Part shown: positions 6,537 through 6,893 of the stretch, piece after piece
How the letters are laid out: each line of letters begins with the position of its first letter
How positions within the stretch are numbered: the stretch's first letter is position 1
Program-made: the position numbers and the translations under genes
The notes under the pieces: generated by a model
Told to the model about the DNA's origin: nothing
The model's database searches: none
What the model saw: only the letters and a program-made list of their open reading frames with translations
From: Bacteroidaceae bacterium
GTDB lineage: Bacteria; Bacteroidota; Bacteroidia; Bacteroidales; Bacteroidaceae
DNA: 6,893 nucleotides
Direction of reading: 5' to 3'
Assembly: GCA_017618515.1 (NCBI GenBank)
Contig: JAFZUB010000093.1
Span: 1 to 6,893 of the forward strand

Positions 6537-6572
6537 AAAATGAGCGAGTCCGTTTCCGAACTCGCCCATTTT
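6537..6572 (-). terminator. Hairpin terminator of the right-edge gene (second copy of the 2862-2899 hairpin)
   Basis: A 13-bp stem pairs 6537-6549 with 6560-6572 around the same 10-nt loop as the hairpin at 2862. One position differs from perfect pairing (6543 A against 6566 C): it is an A-C mismatch in a plus-strand transcript but a G-U wobble in a minus-strand transcript. Reading leftwards, the stem runs into a U-run (TTTTTGTTG). Both facts fit a terminator for the minus-strand gene that ends at 6614. Confidence 0.8.
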
Positions 6573-6575
6573 AAT

Positions 6576-6610
6576 CCATTAAGCTACCTAAGCCATTAAG
6601 CTATTAAGCC
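6576..6610. repeat. Short degenerate repeat of ATTAAGCY units after the right-edge gene
   Basis: The units ATTAAGCT (6578-6585), ACCTAAGC (6586-6593), ATTAAGCT (6595-6602) and ATTAAGCC (6603-6610) lie nearly head to tail between the terminator and the stop codon of the right-edge gene. CCATTAAGCT occurs twice, at 6576 and 6593. It is AT-rich simple-sequence DNA with no coding role that I can see. Confidence 0.6.
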
Positions 6611-6613
6611 AAC

Positions 6614-6893
6614 TTAGAACCACTTCACATAGCAGAAGTCCTGGCGGTGGGGCAGAGCCTTGCACTTGGGGAAGATGCGATAAGCCACCTTGAAGCTGCC
6701 AGCACGGTCGATGATGTCGGTGAGCTCAGACACGGTCACGTTGCCTTCGTGCTCCACTACGTTGAAGGGAATCACATTATACACATATTCCTTGCCTTCG
6801 CTGTCGGTGGCCACAACAACCATCTCCACTCCGATGGAGTCTTCCAGACCTGCTGTGTTTATCTTCACGCGCAAGGTATGGGCTGTGCCACTA
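6614..6893 (-). CDS. C-terminal end of a larger protein, probably alpha-glucan (glycogen) phosphorylase-type (partial)
   Basis: The frame is open from the stop TAA (6614-6616) to the right edge of the window without interruption, giving about 92 residues (SGTAHTLRVKINTAGL... ending LPHRQDFCYVKWF). A TTG at 6872-6874 could be called as a start, but the frame continues upstream of it and the text is mid-domain, so this is a 3' fragment of a longer gene. The segment alternates beta strands like a small C-terminal beta-sandwich. The closing pattern, YRIFPKxxxLPHRQDFCYVKWF, resembles from memory the C-terminus of Bacteroidales alpha-glucan family phosphorylases, including versions fused to glycogen synthase. 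That would mean cytoplasmic glycogen metabolism unrelated to the surface genes. The family call is from recall, not a search. It is followed by its own terminator and is transcriptionally separate from the pair to its left. Confidence 0.55.
   Translation of the reverse strand, partial: SGTAHTLRVKINTAGLEDSIGVEMVVVATDSEGKEYVYNVIPFNVVEHEGNVTVSELTDIIDRAGSFKVAYRIFPKCKALPHRQDFCYVKWF

Noticed and set aside
6614..6874. The right-edge gene as a complete 86-aa protein starting at TTG 6872-6874
   Set aside because: The frame stays open to the window edge and the sequence is mid-domain, so this is the tail of a longer gene.

Overview
The window looks like chromosomal DNA from a Bacteroidota organism, most likely Prevotella or a close Bacteroidales relative. 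The evidence is the type of surface protein encoded (golvesin-like, MBG and T9SS-style C-terminal sorting modules), the lack of clear Shine-Dalgarno sequences, and a candidate promoter of the Bacteroidetes TTTG-N19-TAnnTTTG type. The genus is an inference; no rRNA or other marker gene is present.

Layout. A short 3' end of an unrecognised plus-strand gene (to 95) is followed after 3 nt by a 920-aa plus-strand gene (99-2861). I read this as an exported zinc-amidase-like (Amidase_3 fold) protein split by a golvesin/xanthan-lyase-C-terminal-like domain and followed by an FN3 domain and a further C-terminal domain. It converges on a minus-strand pair through a shared hairpin terminator (2862-2899). 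The pair is transcribed right to left: a 351-aa secreted parallel beta-helix protein (5258-6313), then, 21 nt downstream, a 773-aa surface protein (2915-5236). The latter has a signal peptide, about six 73-aa EYW repeats, two MBG modules and a T9SS-like C-terminal tail. At the right edge is the 3' end of another minus-strand gene (6614 to beyond 6893), whose tail resembles the C-terminus of Bacteroidales alpha-glucan phosphorylase-type proteins.

The roughly 300-bp gap at 6314-6613 is not empty. It holds a terminator for the right-hand gene, a candidate promoter for the minus-strand pair, and a leader of about 150 nt with three hairpins and one mutually exclusive alternative pairing. The two terminator hairpins in the window are near-identical copies.

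How the parts may work together: the minus-strand pair looks like one transcription unit making two exported, repeat-built surface or secreted proteins under a structured leader. The plus-strand amidase-like protein carries a perfect 5 x 7-bp tandem repeat in its signal-peptide region and a second, degenerate 7-bp-periodic array further in. Because 7 is not a multiple of 3, the perfect array is a candidate site for slippage-driven phase variation. The most interesting items are this heptad array, the structured leader, and the beta-helix/EYW-repeat gene pair.
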